Below are positions 4,137 through 5,677 of a stretch of 5,677 nt of DNA, piece after piece. Each line of letters begins with the position of its first letter. Position 1 is the first letter of the stretch. The DNA is from Patescibacteria group bacterium. Lineage in GTDB: Bacteria; Patescibacteriota; Doudnabacteria; UBA920. The notes beneath the pieces are model-generated. The model was not told the origin of the DNA and ran no database searches. It saw only the letters and a list, made by a program, of their open reading frames with translations. The stretch covers positions 1 through 5,677 of the forward strand of contig JAMCYA010000048.1 of the NCBI GenBank assembly GCA_023473845.1, read 5' to 3'. A program made the translations under genes and the position numbers.

Positions 4137-4159
4137 TACACGCTGTTTTTCGCTATACT
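4131..4159 (+). promoter_or_regulatory. probable promoter of the ABC exporter operon
   Basis: TATACT (4154-4159) is a good -10 box with a weak -35 in the T-rich tail of the upstream terminator (TTTATT at 4131-4136, 17-base spacer). The predicted start at about 4166 gives a leader of roughly 16 bases without a Shine-Dalgarno before the ATG at 4182. Confidence 0.5.
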
Positions 4160-4181
4160 GCCTAAGTATTAAACAACCATC

Positions 4182-4898
4182 ATGCCCCTAATCAAAATTG
4201 CTAATTTAGTTAAGAATTACATTAATGAAGACGTGGTTACTCCCGTATTGCACGGCGTCACTTTTAATATTGAACCCGGGGAATTTGTCGCCATTATGGG
4301 GCCTTCCGGCAGCGGCAAATCCACCCTAATGCACATTTTGAGCTTCCTGGATCGGCCCACCAGCGGCCAGTATGAATTTGAAGGCAAGGACACCAAAAAT
4401 TTTACCGATGACTACCTGGCCGAGCTCAGAAATGAACATGTGGGTTTTGTGTTCCAATCATTCAACCTGTTGCCCCGCACCACCGTTTTGGATAACGTTA
4501 AATTGCCTTTACTTTACAGCAAGAAAAAAAACCATGACCAACTGGCCAAGAAAGCCTTGGAGGCCGTGGGGCTATCTCATCGCCTGGAATATTTTACCAA
4601 CCAGATTTCAGGCGGGGAAAAGCAGCGCGTGGCCATTGCCCGGGCGCTGGTGTGCGACCCAGCCGTAATTTTTGCCGACGAGCCGACCGGCAACCTGGAT
4701 TCCAAGAGCGGCAACACTGTCATGTACCTTTTGCAGCAGCTCAATGAGCAGGGCCGGACCATTATTTTGGTGACGCACGAAATGGATACGGCCAACCATG
4801 CCAAACGGATTATCCGCATTAAAGACGGGCACCTGGTGTCCGACGACAAGGTGGCAAAGCGGACAATTGCCACGCCCGATAAAGAATTAGTGAAATAA
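4182..4898 (+). CDS. ABC transporter ATP-binding protein, MacB/LolD type
   Basis: ATP-hydrolysing subunit that would sit on the cytoplasmic face and power the permease encoded next. All the nucleotide-binding elements are intact: Walker A GPSGSGKST (40-48), Q-loop Gln92 in FVFQSFNLLP, signature ISGGEKQR (142-149), Walker B VIFADE (162-167) with the D-loop NLDSKSG, and switch His199 in VTHE. The FNLLPRTTVLDNV segment and the 238-residue length are typical of the LolD/MacB/FtsE-like group, whose members work with FtsX/MacB-fold permeases by mechanotransmission rather than moving substrate through the membrane. The start ATG is preceded by a -10 box but no ribosome site. The permease ATG follows the TAA directly, so the two are surely co-translated. 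The substrate cannot be told: peptide, lipoprotein and antibiotic export are all known for the family. Confidence 0.95.
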   Translation: MPLIKIANLVKNYINEDVVTPVLHGVTFNIEPGEFVAIMGPSGSGKSTLMHILSFLDRPTSGQYEFEGKDTKNFTDDYLAELRNEHVGFVFQSFNLLPRTTVLDNVKLPLLYSKKKNHDQLAKKALEAVGLSHRLEYFTNQISGGEKQRVAIARALVCDPAVIFADEPTGNLDSKSGNTVMYLLQQLNEQGRTIILVTHEMDTANHAKRIIRIKDGHLVSDDKVAKRTIATPDKELVK

Positions 4899-5677
4899 AT
4901 GAACCTGTTTTCCACAATCCGTTTGGTGTTCCGGACGCTGCTGGCCCGTAAGGGCCGGTCGTTTTTGACGATTTTGGGTATCGTAATCGGCGTGGCCGGG
5001 GTGATTATTATTATTGCCCTGGGCGCGGGGGCGCAGAGTTTGGTTTTGGGTCAGATTACCAAACTTGGCACCAATTTGTTGAGCGTACAGCCGGGCAAGA
5101 GCAATGAGAAAGGGCCGCCCTCCCAAATTTTCGGCATTGTGGTTACGACTTTAACCAACGAGGATGCTCAGGCCATGCGCGACACGGGCCGGGTGCCCCA
5201 TGCCGTGGCGGTGAACGCGCTGGTCAGGGGGTCGGCGACCGTGGTGTGGCAGAACAAGAATCTTGACACCACTTTTGTGGGCACGGATTATGCGTATCCA
5301 AACGTAGTGTCCATTACCATGAAAGAAGGCAGATTTTTGGACCAAAAAGAAACCGAAGGTAATGCCAACGTGGTGGTATTAGGTTCTACCGTGGCAGATG
5401 AGCTTTTCGGCGAGTCGGGGTTGGACCCTCTTGGGCAGGTAATTAAGGTTAAGAGCGCTTCGGCTCCGGATGCCGGCGGCGTACCAGTCAGGATTATTGG
5501 CGTTGTGTCCCCGCGGGGCAGCGCGTTTTTTCAAAACCAAGACGACCAGATTTTCTTGCCCCTGGGCATTGGCCAGAAACAGCTTTTGGGCATCCATTAT
5601 TTGCAGGCAATTAACATTAAGGTTGATTCGGCCCAGTATGTCGAACCTACCCGGGACGATGTCAAGCAGTTGCTCAA
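4899..5677 (+). CDS. MacB-like ABC transporter permease, N-terminal part (runs off the window)
   Basis: Partner permease of the preceding ATPase. The reading frame is open from ATG 4899, immediately after the ATPase stop codon, to the window end (259 codons). The N-terminal cytoplasmic helix (LVFRTLLARKGRSFLTILG) and first membrane helix (about residues 21-44, GIVIGVAGVIIIIAL) are typical of the family. The extracytoplasmic MacB core domain follows, opening with LGTNLLSVQPG (56-66) and continuing through TNEDAQAM (86-93), MKEGRFLD (141-148), VVVLGSTVADELFG (158-171) and RIIGVVSPRG (198-207). The C-terminal three membrane helices and FtsX domain lie beyond the window. In full, such proteins have about 400 residues and dimerise with two ATPases. 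No defect is visible. Confidence 0.93.
   Translation, partial: MNLFSTIRLVFRTLLARKGRSFLTILGIVIGVAGVIIIIALGAGAQSLVLGQITKLGTNLLSVQPGKSNEKGPPSQIFGIVVTTLTNEDAQAMRDTGRVPHAVAVNALVRGSATVVWQNKNLDTTFVGTDYAYPNVVSITMKEGRFLDQKETEGNANVVVLGSTVADELFGESGLDPLGQVIKVKSASAPDAGGVPVRIIGVVSPRGSAFFQNQDDQIFLPLGIGQKQLLGIHYLQAINIKVDSAQYVEPTRDDVKQLL

Overview
The window looks like a stretch of a small-genome bacterium, most plausibly a member of the Patescibacteria (CPR). That is an inference from three things: several genes start within a few bases of a -10 box with no Shine-Dalgarno sequence, a lone type IV prepilin gene is present, and the spacing is compact. No marker gene in the window fixes the taxon. The standard genetic code fits every gene.

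Layout. Positions 1-144 hold two tandem tRNA-Lys(UUU) genes on the minus strand (one cut by the window edge), with a good promoter at 174-202. From there everything reads on the plus strand: a type IV pilin-like protein (271-804) with its terminator; a 470-residue protein of unknown function (884-2296); a regulated type I-beta DAHP synthase (2543-3574); an 84-residue Cys-containing protein (3832-4086) with a strong terminator; and a MacB/LolD-type ABC exporter, made of an ATPase (4182-4898) and the N-terminal 259 residues of its permease (4899 to the window end).

The main discovery is in the two apparently empty gaps. Between 2297 and 2542 there is a near-consensus promoter, a 24-codon leader peptide carrying Phe-Trp-Phe-Phe-Tyr-Phe, and three mutually exclusive RNA pairings: a 19-bp 1:2 stem, a 27-position 2:3 antiterminator, and a 3:4 intrinsic terminator with seven U. 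They stand directly in front of the gene for the first enzyme of aromatic amino acid synthesis. This is a complete ribosome-stalling transcription attenuator of the E. coli trp/phe type. Between 3575 and 3831 there is a second, independently built attenuator: a 19-codon leader peptide with Tyr-Trp-Arg-Arg-Phe-Leu-Tyr, a 16-bp antiterminator, and a perfectly competing 8-bp terminator followed by five U. It precedes the 84-residue protein.

How the parts would work together: when charged Phe, Trp or Tyr tRNA is scarce, a ribosome stalling in the leader would free region 2 to pair with region 3. That would prevent termination and switch on DAHP synthase. The same type of signal would switch on the small Cys-containing protein, which makes that protein a candidate new member of an aromatic amino acid response. 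DAHP synthase also carries the N-terminal ferredoxin-like regulatory domain, so allosteric feedback probably adds a second level of control. The ABC exporter, pilin and tRNA genes appear to be separate transcription units.
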